Positions 8,210 to 15,806 of a stretch of 25,641 nt of DNA are shown here, one piece after another (within the stretch, counting starts at the first letter, position 1; each line of letters begins with the position of its first letter). This stretch comes from Bacteroidales bacterium. Lineage in GTDB: Bacteria; Bacteroidota; Bacteroidia; Bacteroidales; WCHB1-69. A program made the position numbers and the translations under genes. The stretch lies in contig JAFXPL010000098.1 of NCBI GenBank assembly GCA_017527945.1, positions 1-25,641 on the forward strand. Direction: 5' to 3'. The notes beneath the pieces were generated by a model. The model ran no database searches and was not told the DNA's origin. It was given only the letters and a program-made list of their open reading frames with translations.

Positions 8210-9295
8210 ATGGGCAAACGTGTACTTATAGCCATGAGCGGCGGCATTGACAGCAGTGTCGCCGCCATGTTGTTGATGGAGCAGGGCTACGAGCTGGTCG
8301 GCGTGACCTTCCGCACCTTCGACTCCATCACGGAGAGCTGCATGGCCCGCGAGAAGGGCTGCTGCTCGGTGGATGCCATCTTCGAGGCGAAGCATCTGGC
8401 TGAGAAGCTCGGCTTCGAGCACCATATCCTTGATGTCCGCGACCTCTTCCGCAGGACGGTCATCCAAGATTTCATCGACCAGTACCTGCAATGCCGGACG
8501 CCGAACCCCTGCGTACTCTGCAATCCCGTCATCAAGTGGGGTAGGGTGCTGGAGCTGGCCGACGAGCTGGGCTGCGACTACATCGCGACCGGTCATTATG
8601 CCCGTATCGCGCAAGATGGTAACCGTTTTTACCTCCAGAAAGGCGTTGACACCCAGAAAGACCAGACCTATTTCCTGTGGAAGTTGACCTCCGAAATGTT
8701 GCAGCGGACGTTGTTCCCGTTGGGCGGCCTCACCAAGCAGGAGGTGCGGCAGATTGCGGCGGCACACGGTTTCGTGAAGCTGTCGCAGAAGAAGGAGAGC
8801 GAGGAGATCTGCTTCGTGACCGATGACGACTACCGCCATTTTCTGCAAGATGAAGTACCTGATTTGCAGGAGCGTATGCCCGCCGGGGAGTTCGTGACCA
8901 CCGATGGAAAGGTGGTGGGGAAGCATCAAGGACTGTACAATTACACGGTGGGACAGCGCAAGGGCTTGGGCATCGCGTTGGGTGAGCCCGCGTATGTGGT
9001 GGCCCTGCAGCCCGACACGAACCGCGTGGTTTTGGGCAAACGGGAAGATCTGCAGCACAGTCGCTGCATCGTATCCGGCCTTAATATGACGAAATACGCT
9101 GATTTTGAGGACGGGATGACGGTGACCTGCCGTTCACGCTACCGCAGTGCGGGCACGCCGGCCACGCTCCGCCGTTTGGACGACACTTCCTTGGAAGTCC
9201 TGTTTGAGGAACCCGTTTTCGCCGTCACGCCCGGACAGAGCGCCGTCTTCTACGAAGGCGACGACCTTGTGGGTGGCGGAATCATCGAATCATAA
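8210..9295 (+). CDS. mnmA: tRNA-specific 2-thiouridylase MnmA
   Basis: Inserts sulfur at C2 of the wobble uridine (U34) of tRNA-Lys, -Glu and -Gln, after ATP-dependent adenylation, in the cytoplasm. The protein has 361 residues, normal for the family. The PP-loop AMSGGIDSS is at residues 8-16. The nucleophilic cysteine is C104 in TPNPCVLCNP, and the persulfide-carrying cysteine is C201 in EEICFV. GHYARI, DQTYFLW and YTVGQRKGLGI are further signatures. Residues 44-52 hold an extra Cys-rich insert (ESCMAREKGCC). The gene follows the protease gene by 18 bp and precedes the deacetylase gene by 9 bp, so it probably shares a transcript with them. Confidence 0.96.
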   Translation: MGKRVLIAMSGGIDSSVAAMLLMEQGYELVGVTFRTFDSITESCMAREKGCCSVDAIFEAKHLAEKLGFEHHILDVRDLFRRTVIQDFIDQYLQCRTPNPCVLCNPVIKWGRVLELADELGCDYIATGHYARIAQDGNRFYLQKGVDTQKDQTYFLWKLTSEMLQRTLFPLGGLTKQEVRQIAAAHGFVKLSQKKESEEICFVTDDDYRHFLQDEVPDLQERMPAGEFVTTDGKVVGKHQGLYNYTVGQRKGLGIALGEPAYVVALQPDTNRVVLGKREDLQHSRCIVSGLNMTKYADFEDGMTVTCRSRYRSAGTPATLRRLDDTSLEVLFEEPVFAVTPGQSAVFYEGDDLVGGGIIES

Positions 9296-9304
9296 CCCGC
9301 AGTC

Positions 9305-10663
9305 ATGGCCGAATCCCCGCTTTCCCTCAACGCATTAGAATACACTTTTCGGCAGCTGCTGAAGGTCGCCTTCCCGCAGCTGAAAAACGAGCCTTTTCGT
9401 GTTGAGAAAGGCGATGGTACTATCACGGTTTTTGTGAAAGAGGTCAGGCTCGTCCTGTATGCGATGAACCAGAAGGAATTTGACTTTTTCATTAAAGGAC
9501 AATGGTGGCCCTTTTTGATGTTGGACAATGCCAAGCGGACGCAAAAAATCCCCATGGTTTTTGATGATGATGGCGTTGATAATGGCGTGGTCTATTCGGA
9601 AACAGATAGTTCCATACAGATTCCATACGATATCCTCACGCCGTCATTTGTGCTGCTTTCGCGTTACGAGGAGTTTCAATCCCAGCGTCAGGATGCGCAT
9701 GGCCGCTATCCCTTTAACTGCAGTCTGGCTGAGAAATACGACATGGTGGAGATCCCGTTGGTTGATGAGTACGCGATGCTGCTCCGATATTGGCTGTGTC
9801 TCTATTTTCCGTATATTTTCGATGCCGCTCCCCGCACGCCGCGCATCGTGCCCACGCACGACATCGACATCCTGTACCGTTTCACCGGACGTTTCCAGGC
9901 AATGAAATCCATTTTCGGACGGGATTTGTTGATTAACAGAAGTCTTTCGATGGTGTGGAAATCCATTAAGTCGTATAGAAACTGGAAAATACGTCCCTCC
10001 TTGGATCCTTACGTGGAAGCGATTGATGAGTTTTTGGCTCAGGAAGAGAAACGAAAACTGTCTTCGATATTCTTTTTCAAGGCGACGGAAAAGGGTCATC
10101 CGGATGCCACGTATGATGTGCAAGATCCCATCCTTCATGAGATTATCCGGGTTATCATGGCCCCCGGTTATCATCAAATCGGCCTTCACGGAAGCTATCC
10201 TTCCGCAAATGATCTCCAATGTCTCCAAAAAGAGAAACAGAATCTCAGCAAGCTTTGCGACGAGGAGGTTCGTATCTCCCGCCAGCACTATCTCCGTACC
10301 TTTTTCGCGGATGATCCCAACTCGTTGGATTTGTGGCGAAATGCTGGCATCACCGACGACTACACCCTCGGGTTCGCAGAACGCTGCGGTTTCCGCTGCG
10401 GCACCTGCCACCCGTACCCGCTCTACGACGTGCGCCACGACCGCGTGACCGGCATCATCGAACACCCGCTCATCGTCATGGACGGCACCCTGTTCGACTA
10501 CATGAAACTCTCCGTCGAGGATGCCCGCGCCCTGACGCAACGGCTGAAACAACGCTGCTTCGATGTTGAGGGCGATTTCGTGATCTTATGGCACAACCAC
10601 GCCACCACACGGGAATTTGAACCATATTACCAGGAGGTGTATTTGCCGTTATTGAATGGTTAA
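9305..10663 (+). CDS. Polysaccharide deacetylase family protein (NodB-like, DUF7033-type N-terminus)
   Basis: A 452-residue protein common in Bacteroidetes that combines an N-terminal domain of unknown role (about 1-170) with a NodB-like catalytic domain. The metal-binding segment reads VPTHDIDILY (THDID at 184-188), the counterpart of the NodB TFDD motif. A second motif, GLHGSYPS (293-300), matches the H-x-x-x-[ST] metal-binding site. LWHNHAT near the C-terminus may supply the catalytic His. No signal peptide is seen, so the protein is probably cytoplasmic or peripheral. The start ATG is 9 bp after mnmA. The neighbouring glycosyltransferase suggests glycan assembly; the actual substrate is unknown. 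Confidence 0.85.
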   Translation: MAESPLSLNALEYTFRQLLKVAFPQLKNEPFRVEKGDGTITVFVKEVRLVLYAMNQKEFDFFIKGQWWPFLMLDNAKRTQKIPMVFDDDGVDNGVVYSETDSSIQIPYDILTPSFVLLSRYEEFQSQRQDAHGRYPFNCSLAEKYDMVEIPLVDEYAMLLRYWLCLYFPYIFDAAPRTPRIVPTHDIDILYRFTGRFQAMKSIFGRDLLINRSLSMVWKSIKSYRNWKIRPSLDPYVEAIDEFLAQEEKRKLSSIFFFKATEKGHPDATYDVQDPILHEIIRVIMAPGYHQIGLHGSYPSANDLQCLQKEKQNLSKLCDEEVRISRQHYLRTFFADDPNSLDLWRNAGITDDYTLGFAERCGFRCGTCHPYPLYDVRHDRVTGIIEHPLIVMDGTLFDYMKLSVEDARALTQRLKQRCFDVEGDFVILWHNHATTREFEPYYQEVYLPLLNG

Positions 10664-10680
10664 TGGTTATTGTTGAAAAA

Positions 10681-10730
10681 TGAATTGCAATGCAATTGCA
10701 ATGAATAAAACGAATGAAATGCAATGAACG
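10681..10730 (+). repeat. AATG-rich low-complexity leader
   Basis: The gap before the glycosyltransferase start is built of repeated AATG-type words (GCAATGCAATTGCAATG, GAATGAAATGCAATGAACG), including the palindromic core ATTGCAATGCAATTGCAAT (10684-10702). Several of the ATGs are in different frames, which makes the translation start ambiguous. Confidence 0.7.
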
Positions 10731-10734
10731 AGCG

Positions 10735-11748
10735 ATGAAAATAGTACATGTCATATCGGATGGAACGGACAGGGAACGGGTGGAGCGGTTGATTTGTTTT
10801 CTCCCGCAAAATTTTGAGCATCAGTTGATTACAGCGAATGAATTGGCTGAGGCAACCAAGGATGCGGATGCCGTGCATGCCCACCGGTGGTTCGGTTGCG
10901 GGGAGGCGGCGTGGCAGCGTGTCGCGGAGCAGGGCTCTCATGTCCCGTACGTGATGGACATTGTGCAGTCCGACCTGGCGGCCTACCGGAAACAGCCCTT
11001 TTTCCTCCACAAGCGAGCTCACCAGGTATTGGAGAGCGCTGAGCGGGTGATATTCACGACCCCCATGCAACAGGATTTCCTGTCAGAGCATCTGCCGGCT
11101 GCCATCGCCGACCATGCCTTCGCCCAGTCGTCGCTTCTGTATGAGACCCTACCGCCGTTTTGGTTAGACAATCTGCGCATCCATCCGCCAACGGCGTTGG
11201 TCCACATCAAATTATTGTACGTTGGGACAATAACGGCAGACAGTCGGTTGGATGTTTTGCTGCAGGCTGTCGAGCGGATTCGCCGCCGGAACTACGAGGT
11301 TTCGCTCACAATGGCGGAAGACAAGGTGGTAGAGGGCGGATTCAAGGCCAAAATGTTGCGTGAGGTCCAAAAAAACAGCTATTTGCGGTTTGAGGAGGCC
11401 AACACGGAAGGAAAGCGTTTGGAACTCTACCGCAACCACGACATATTGGTGCAGACCGATGCGGGCGTTACCTCCATTTTGCGTTACGCGGAGGCGCTCT
11501 CGCAGGGGCTGCCGTTGGTTTATGCGCGGGGCGGCATCTTTGACGGCGTTTTCAAAGAGGGTACGGCCGGCTATGCGGTGAACCCGAAAAGTGCTTCCGA
11601 ATTGGCGGAAAAAATCCTCGCTATCAGCGAACTTTTTGGTACAATCGAACAGCATATCAGTCGGTTGCATCCGCTCGGTCTATTCGACGGACGGGAAGTG
11701 GCCGCGCATTGGGGGCATCTGTACGAGAATGTCGCCAAATTGCGCTGA
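10735..11748 (+). CDS. Glycosyltransferase, GT-B fold (GT4-like)
   Basis: A probable glycosyltransferase of about 337 residues. It resembles the GT-B two-domain layout: an N-terminal Rossmann domain (IVHVISDGTDRERVERLI), then a C-terminal nucleotide-sugar domain that starts near LLYVGTITADSRLDVLLQAV and continues through ILRYAEALSQGLPLVYARGG and GTAGYAVNPKSASELAEKIL. The last of these is a typical donor-binding end of GT4 enzymes. ATG at 10735 (MKIVHVIS) is preferred to the in-frame ATG at 10714, which would begin inside the AATG repeat tract. It follows the deacetylase gene by about 70 bp and probably acts in the same glycan pathway. Donor and acceptor are unknown. Its stop is only 4 bp from the stop of the opposite-strand gene. 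Confidence 0.78.
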   Translation: MKIVHVISDGTDRERVERLICFLPQNFEHQLITANELAEATKDADAVHAHRWFGCGEAAWQRVAEQGSHVPYVMDIVQSDLAAYRKQPFFLHKRAHQVLESAERVIFTTPMQQDFLSEHLPAAIADHAFAQSSLLYETLPPFWLDNLRIHPPTALVHIKLLYVGTITADSRLDVLLQAVERIRRRNYEVSLTMAEDKVVEGGFKAKMLREVQKNSYLRFEEANTEGKRLELYRNHDILVQTDAGVTSILRYAEALSQGLPLVYARGGIFDGVFKEGTAGYAVNPKSASELAEKILAISELFGTIEQHISRLHPLGLFDGREVAAHWGHLYENVAKLR

Positions 11749-11752
11749 AACG

Positions 11753-12190
11753 TCAGAGAATCTTTTTCAGAAATCGGTCGTATTTCTCTTCCACAGTGAG
11801 TTTGGCATATTCCCGCCAGCCCTCTGCAGGCTTCGTGCGGGCATAATCGAGGTCATTCTCGTGCGCGTAGGCCTCCATCTCAAAAGGGTTGGCATAGTAA
11901 GCAAACTGGGAGCCATAACGTAACGGCCTGTTTTTCAAGTAGAAATAAATGTAGCGGAGATAATAGCAGAGCCATGAATTGTGCGTGGAAACCGCCTGCT
12001 TCACATGAATCCATTCGTGGTGAAGCAGGATCTGGCCGCTGCGAGTTGTCTTTTGCGCTTCCCAAAGCCCGAAATTGCGCCGGTGGATGAGGATGCGCCC
12101 GAAAAAGGTGATGGCGAAATAGCCTTTCGGAGGAAGGAAACGGCTGGCACGGACGGTGATGCAGCTGTATTTGTCCGGACGTCTGACCAT
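11753..12190 (-). CDS. Small HExxH zinc-metallopeptidase-like protein
   Basis: A 145-residue protein, last gene of the rhomboid operon. The open frame extends far upstream (to 12589) but only as a shadow of the hydrolase gene. The likely start is ATG at 12190, 5 bp after that gene's stop, giving MVRRPDKYSCITV. The key motif is LLHHEWIHVKQAV, with H58-E59-x-x-H62. A possible third ligand is in NPFEMEAYAHE (E104 or E106), the gluzincin arrangement. A hydrophobic segment rich in Tyr and Leu (WLCYYLRYIYFYLKN, about 73-87) lies between them and may be membrane-associated. Similar short proteins with H-H-E-x-I-H-x-x-Q and FExEAYxNE are, as I recall, widespread hypothetical proteins in Bacteroidetes. 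Peptidase activity is inferred from the motif only. Confidence 0.75.
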   Translation of the reverse strand: MVRRPDKYSCITVRASRFLPPKGYFAITFFGRILIHRRNFGLWEAQKTTRSGQILLHHEWIHVKQAVSTHNSWLCYYLRYIYFYLKNRPLRYGSQFAYYANPFEMEAYAHENDLDYARTKPAEGWREYAKLTVEEKYDRFLKKIL

Positions 12191-12195
12191 TTCGG

Positions 12196-13347
12196 CTAAT
12201 TTTTCTTCACAATAGAGATGTAGGAGTAGATGGGGTAATGGTCGGAGACGGCGAGCTCCTTGCACACGGTGTATTGGAAGTCGTTGAACTGTTTGTCGTG
12301 GGCGATGTAGTCGATGCGGTAGGCGGGGAAGTTTCCGCCGATGTAGGTGGTTCCAGTGCCCTTGCCGCTGCCCCGGAAAGCGTCTTTCAGCCCCTGCATG
12401 AGCTTGCCGTAGCTGTAAGAGGCGGGCGAGTCGTTGAAGTCGCCGCAGAGAATGACCGGATAGGGGCATTCGCTGATATGCGTGTGGATGTTCTTGGCCT
12501 GGTGCTGTCGCAGTTCGTAAGCCGCTGAAATCTTCCTCGACAGCTTCTGTGCCTTGTTGTTGAAGGATGAGTCGTAGGATCCAGCCCAAATCGCTTTGCC
12601 GGTCTCGTAGTCCGCGCTGTCCAAGTGCATGGAGGCCAAGTGGATGTTATAGACCCGCAGCGTGTCGCCGTTGTAGCGAATGTCAACGTACATCGACTTG
12701 TTGCTGGACGACTCGGTGGTATCGACGATGCCGCCTCCTACAATCCGGTATTTGCTGAAGATAGCCATTCCAAACTGGTAGCCCAGCTTGTTCTTGTAGG
12801 GAAGCACCACCTTGTGGGTTCGCTCATTGTCCTTGACATTCAGCGCGTTGAGGATGGCTTCAGTGGAACGGAATCCGGTTTTGCCGTTCGGATCGTAACT
12901 GTATTCCTGGAGACAAAGGATGTCGGGCTTCTCGTTTTGCAAGAAATGAACCACCTGCCGGTTCAGCGACAACTGTTCATCGCTGTAGATGTTGAAAGCC
13001 TTGGCATTGTAGCTCATCACTTTCAGACAATTGACGCACACTTCGGGCTTTTCGATGCCGCGGAACTGAAAGTGCTTGTCTATATTATTGACATTCAGTA
13101 TGATGACGAATGCCGGAACAATTGCCCAAGAGAAGTCCACCACCAACCAGATGGCAGTGAGAACAAAGTTGGCGATGAGCAGGTAGGGGAAGAAGAGGCC
13201 ACAGTAGGCGATGATACTGGAGAGCGAAGGCGGGAGAAGTTTCGCCAGAAAGGAGAACAGAAGCCCTATGGCGGCCAGGACAGTGAGCACGATGAGTAGC
13301 AATTTGCCTGCTTTTTTCAGCAGGGCACCTCTTTTCTTCTTTGCCAT
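12196..13347 (-). CDS. Membrane-anchored endonuclease/exonuclease/phosphatase (EEP) family protein
   Basis: A 383-residue protein with about three N-terminal membrane segments (roughly 15-35, 42-60 and 62-85), then an EEP (DNase I-like/inositol phosphatase) catalytic domain. Visible active-site elements are N114 in MSYNAKAFN, E148 in CLQEYSYD, H236 in VYNIHLAS, D303 and N305 in LCGDFND, D346 in YRIDYI, and D369-H370 in VSDHYPIYSY. All catalytic positions of the fold are present. The substrate (nucleic acid, phospholipid or other phosphodiester) cannot be told. The start is 3 bp after the rhomboid gene's stop, so the two are translationally close. The side of the membrane carrying the catalytic domain is not resolved. 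Confidence 0.88.
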   Translation of the reverse strand: MAKKKRGALLKKAGKLLLIVLTVLAAIGLLFSFLAKLLPPSLSSIIAYCGLFFPYLLIANFVLTAIWLVVDFSWAIVPAFVIILNVNNIDKHFQFRGIEKPEVCVNCLKVMSYNAKAFNIYSDEQLSLNRQVVHFLQNEKPDILCLQEYSYDPNGKTGFRSTEAILNALNVKDNERTHKVVLPYKNKLGYQFGMAIFSKYRIVGGGIVDTTESSSNKSMYVDIRYNGDTLRVYNIHLASMHLDSADYETGKAIWAGSYDSSFNNKAQKLSRKISAAYELRQHQAKNIHTHISECPYPVILCGDFNDSPASYSYGKLMQGLKDAFRGSGKGTGTTYIGGNFPAYRIDYIAHDKQFNDFQYTVCKELAVSDHYPIYSYISIVKKN

Positions 13348-13350
13348 GTC

Positions 13351-14436
13351 TTACTTTTGCGAATAGTGGAACAGGAAATCCTTCTCCTCGGCGGTCAGCG
13401 CGTCGTAACCGCTTTTGGAGATTTTGTCGAGAATCTCGTCGATGCGCTCCTTTTCCGCTTGGCGACGCGCGTTGAACTCCTCGTCGGAGAGCGGTCGTCC
13501 GCTTTCACGCGAGACGTAATACTTTGACTTTGAAGTATTTTCCCTCTTTTTGAACGGCCATTTCCACTCCCGGTTCCGACTGTCGCCGCCTCCGTTGAAT
13601 TGGTAGTAGGTCTGTTGTTGGCCCTGACGCTCGTTGCGCCGCCAGAGCAAAATCAGCAGAATGCCGAAGACCATGCCGCCAAGATGCGCGAAGTGCGCCA
13701 CGCCGTCGGCCGTGCCCATCACCCCGTACAGCAACTCGATGGCGCCGTAAATCAGAACAAACCACTTGGCTTTGATGGGCAGAAGGAAATAAACGTATAT
13801 CAGGGAGTTGGGGAACATCATGCCGAAAGCCAACAGCACGCCATAGACCGCACCCGATGCGCCGATCAGTATGAATTGGTTCAAGTAGTTGTCGCGGAGG
13901 GACATGGTGGCGGTCACCAGTTCATTCAGCGAATCCGGATTTTGCTGCAAATAGTTGTAGTTGTTCAGCAGTGAACTCTTGATTTGTGCAATCTGGTTGT
14001 TTTCAACAAGATAGCGGTATGTCTCAGCCGATGGCGCGTCCAAGAACTGATTGAAGAGCGCCATCGTAGGGCCGATTTCCACAAAGGTGATCACATAGTG
14101 CGTGACGGCCGCTCCGATGCCGGTGATAAGGTAGTAAATCAGAAACTTTTTCGTACCCCACGCATTCTCCACGGCCGCTCCGAACATCCACAGGGCGAAC
14201 ATGTTGAAAAACAGGTGCATGAAGTTGCCGTGCATGAACATGTAAGTAATGAACTGCCACACGTGGAAGTCCGGCGCACCGAAGTAATGCAACCCTAACC
14301 ACTGGTTCAGGTCGCAAATGCCTGACCGCAGGAACACAAAAGTGGCGAAATACAGTAACGTATTGATGATGAGAAGGTTCTTCACCCCTTTCGGCAGGAT
14401 GTTGAACCCGCCCATGCTGATTTGTCCATTGTTCAT
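13351..14436 (-). CDS. Rhomboid family intramembrane serine protease
   Basis: A 361-residue polytopic membrane protease. Catalytic Ser is S194 in IGASGAVYG, and catalytic His is H248 in GVAHFAHLGGM. The conserved loop 1/TM2 region reads TYMFMHGNFMHLFFNMFALW (residues 64-83). Between TM3 and the GASGA helix there is a long hydrophilic insert of about 65 residues (121-186, Asn/Leu/Gln-rich) that is longer than in GlpG-type rhomboids. After the last helix comes a charged cytoplasmic tail of about 95 residues (QQQTYYQFNGGGDSRNREW.. to the end). It is first gene of an operon with the EEP protein and the small HExxH protein. The promoter lies about 125 bp upstream, across a repeat-rich leader. Confidence 0.95.
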   Translation of the reverse strand: MNNGQISMGGFNILPKGVKNLLIINTLLYFATFVFLRSGICDLNQWLGLHYFGAPDFHVWQFITYMFMHGNFMHLFFNMFALWMFGAAVENAWGTKKFLIYYLITGIGAAVTHYVITFVEIGPTMALFNQFLDAPSAETYRYLVENNQIAQIKSSLLNNYNYLQQNPDSLNELVTATMSLRDNYLNQFILIGASGAVYGVLLAFGMMFPNSLIYVYFLLPIKAKWFVLIYGAIELLYGVMGTADGVAHFAHLGGMVFGILLILLWRRNERQGQQQTYYQFNGGGDSRNREWKWPFKKRENTSKSKYYVSRESGRPLSDEEFNARRQAEKERIDEILDKISKSGYDALTAEEKDFLFHYSQK

Positions 14437-14437
14437 A

Positions 14438-14548
14438 TTATTGGGTTATTGGGGTAATGGGTTATTGGGTTATTAGGTTAAGTTCTTAGTTCTTAGCTCT
14501 TAGCTCTTAGTTATAGTCCTTAGTTATAGTCATAGTCATAGTTATAAC
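14438..14548 (-). repeat. Tandem-repeat leader before the rhomboid operon
   Basis: About 110 bp made of short degenerate tandem words. Written on the plus strand these are GGGTTATT (several copies, 14442-14480), TTCTTAG/CTCTTAG (four copies, 14482-14511) and TTATAGTC/CATAGTC (to 14548). The tract fills almost the whole stretch between the start codon at 14436 and the minus-strand -7 box at 14562-14569, so it would form the 5' untranslated region. Confidence 0.85.
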
Positions 14549-14561
14549 TTTTTCGCGGGTG

Positions 14562-14569
14562 CAAAAATA
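14562..14569 (-). promoter_or_regulatory. -7 box (TATTTTTG, minus strand) for the rhomboid operon
   Basis: The plus strand reads CAAAAATA, which is TATTTTTG on the coding strand, followed by CACCCG. It is divergent from the aroA -7 box 33 bp away. Confidence 0.65.
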
Positions 14570-14602
14570 GTAAAAAATATGGTTTTTTACGTTGGAAAAG
14601 GT

Positions 14603-14610
14603 TACTTTTG
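14603..14610 (+). promoter_or_regulatory. -7 box (TACTTTTG) for aroA
   Basis: TACTTTTG matches TAnnTTTG, is followed by CC, and lies 17 bp before the aroA ATG at 14628. An in-frame TTG at 14592 is upstream of this box and therefore unlikely to be the start. Confidence 0.65.
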
Positions 14611-14627
14611 CCTTAAAATTCTGCTTT

Positions 14628-15806
14628 ATGCGTTTTGATATACAACTTCCTGATTGTAAAAGCATTAGGATTCGAGAGATGGTGAAGTCGTTTGTGATGC
14701 GGAGAGCGTTGTTGCCGTTTTCCGACACCGATTGCCATGATGTCGGGGTGACGGGCCGCGCACTGCGCACAATCTTGGAGGCGACATCCTCGTCCAAAAC
14801 CGGCCTTTGCACCGTGGATGTGGAGGACTGCGGGGCAGCCTACCGCTTTCTGATGCCCCTGCTCGCATTCACGCCCGGACAGTGGCTGCTCACCGGCACT
14901 TCGCGACTCCTGCAACGCCCGATTTCCCCGTTAGTGACTGCTCTTCAGGGGATTGGCGCTAACATTCGGCGGACGGAAAAAGGCTGGGAAGTGTCGGGAC
15001 AGCCGCTGCATGCCGCTGTGCTGAAAATCGATTCCTCCCTCTCCTCGCAGATGGCCTCCGCCCTGGTGCTCTCCGCGCCGTTGCTCGGGCTCCGCACCTT
15101 GCATCTTGCCTCGACAGACATTCCCTCCCTCTCTTACCTGCGCATGACACTGGCCTGCACGCGCGATTATCCTGTGGAGGTCCCGGGCATTGAAGTTCCG
15201 GAAACGCCGGTGGGAGCCGTCGGCGACTGGAGTGCCGCATTGTTCTGGTTTGCGCACGCCTGTCTGCACCCTGGAAACGAATACTCTCTCCGCCCGCTGT
15301 CCGAAAAATCCATACAGCCAGATTCCGCTATCTTGAATTGGTTCAAAGATTTCGGTATATCTATTTCAAGTGATAATTCAAGTATGTTGATTCGCGCCAG
15401 CGCACAGCCGAGAACAGTTAAGCTTACATTAGAGATGCGCGACAATCTCGACACAGTGCCCGTGATGGCGGCTTTGGCGGCCTTGCTGCCCGCCGATGTC
15501 ACGTTCCAGAATGTCGGGAACTTGCGCTACAAGGAATCGGACCGGCTGCATGCGTTAGTCACTCAACTTGCTCCGTTTGCGGAAATCAGGGTCGAGGGGT
15601 CGTCATTGCATGTAGTGGGGAAAGGATGCCGGCCTGGTGCTAATCCGTCTTTTGACACGTGCCACGACCACCGGTTGGCGATGGCTTTCCTGCTTTTCGG
15701 CTCGCAAGCCATGTTGAACGATGTGGAATGCCTGCGGAAGTCTTATCCTGCTTTGATGGAGACGTTACTCCTCGTTGAGCACGGGCTTGCCCCAGAAGCG
15801 GAGTAG
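14628..15806 (+). CDS. aroA: 3-phosphoshikimate 1-carboxyvinyltransferase (EPSP synthase)
   Basis: Shikimate-pathway enzyme that joins phosphoenolpyruvate and shikimate-3-phosphate to give EPSP, in the cytoplasm. The protein has 392 residues, somewhat short against about 427 in E. coli. The substrate-binding Lys, Ser and Arg of the N-terminal loop are kept in DCKSIRIRE. Other signatures are EDCGAAYRFL (the GTAMR region), RLLQRPISPLVTAL, the catalytic aspartate region NLDTVPVMAALAALL, KESDRLHAL and DHRLAMAFLLFG. The GTAMR loop reads G-A-A-Y-R, with Ala for Thr and Tyr for Met, which departs from the textbook sequence. The start is ATG 14628, just after the -7 box. Its last 42 bp overlap the 3' end of the opposite-strand vWA gene. 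Confidence 0.92.
   Translation: MRFDIQLPDCKSIRIREMVKSFVMRRALLPFSDTDCHDVGVTGRALRTILEATSSSKTGLCTVDVEDCGAAYRFLMPLLAFTPGQWLLTGTSRLLQRPISPLVTALQGIGANIRRTEKGWEVSGQPLHAAVLKIDSSLSSQMASALVLSAPLLGLRTLHLASTDIPSLSYLRMTLACTRDYPVEVPGIEVPETPVGAVGDWSAALFWFAHACLHPGNEYSLRPLSEKSIQPDSAILNWFKDFGISISSDNSSMLIRASAQPRTVKLTLEMRDNLDTVPVMAALAALLPADVTFQNVGNLRYKESDRLHALVTQLAPFAEIRVEGSSLHVVGKGCRPGANPSFDTCHDHRLAMAFLLFGSQAMLNDVECLRKSYPALMETLLLVEHGLAPEAE

Noticed and set aside
6521..9058. Long minus-strand frames (388 and 453 codons) under the protease and mnmA genes
   Set aside because: Valine/Gly/Arg-rich shadows of well-recognised plus-strand genes, with no promoter or conserved motif.
12191..12589. N-terminal extension of the small HExxH protein to base 12589
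   Set aside because: This part overlaps the EEP gene out of frame and gives low-complexity Arg/Leu/His sequence. The ATG at 12190 directly after the EEP stop is a better start.
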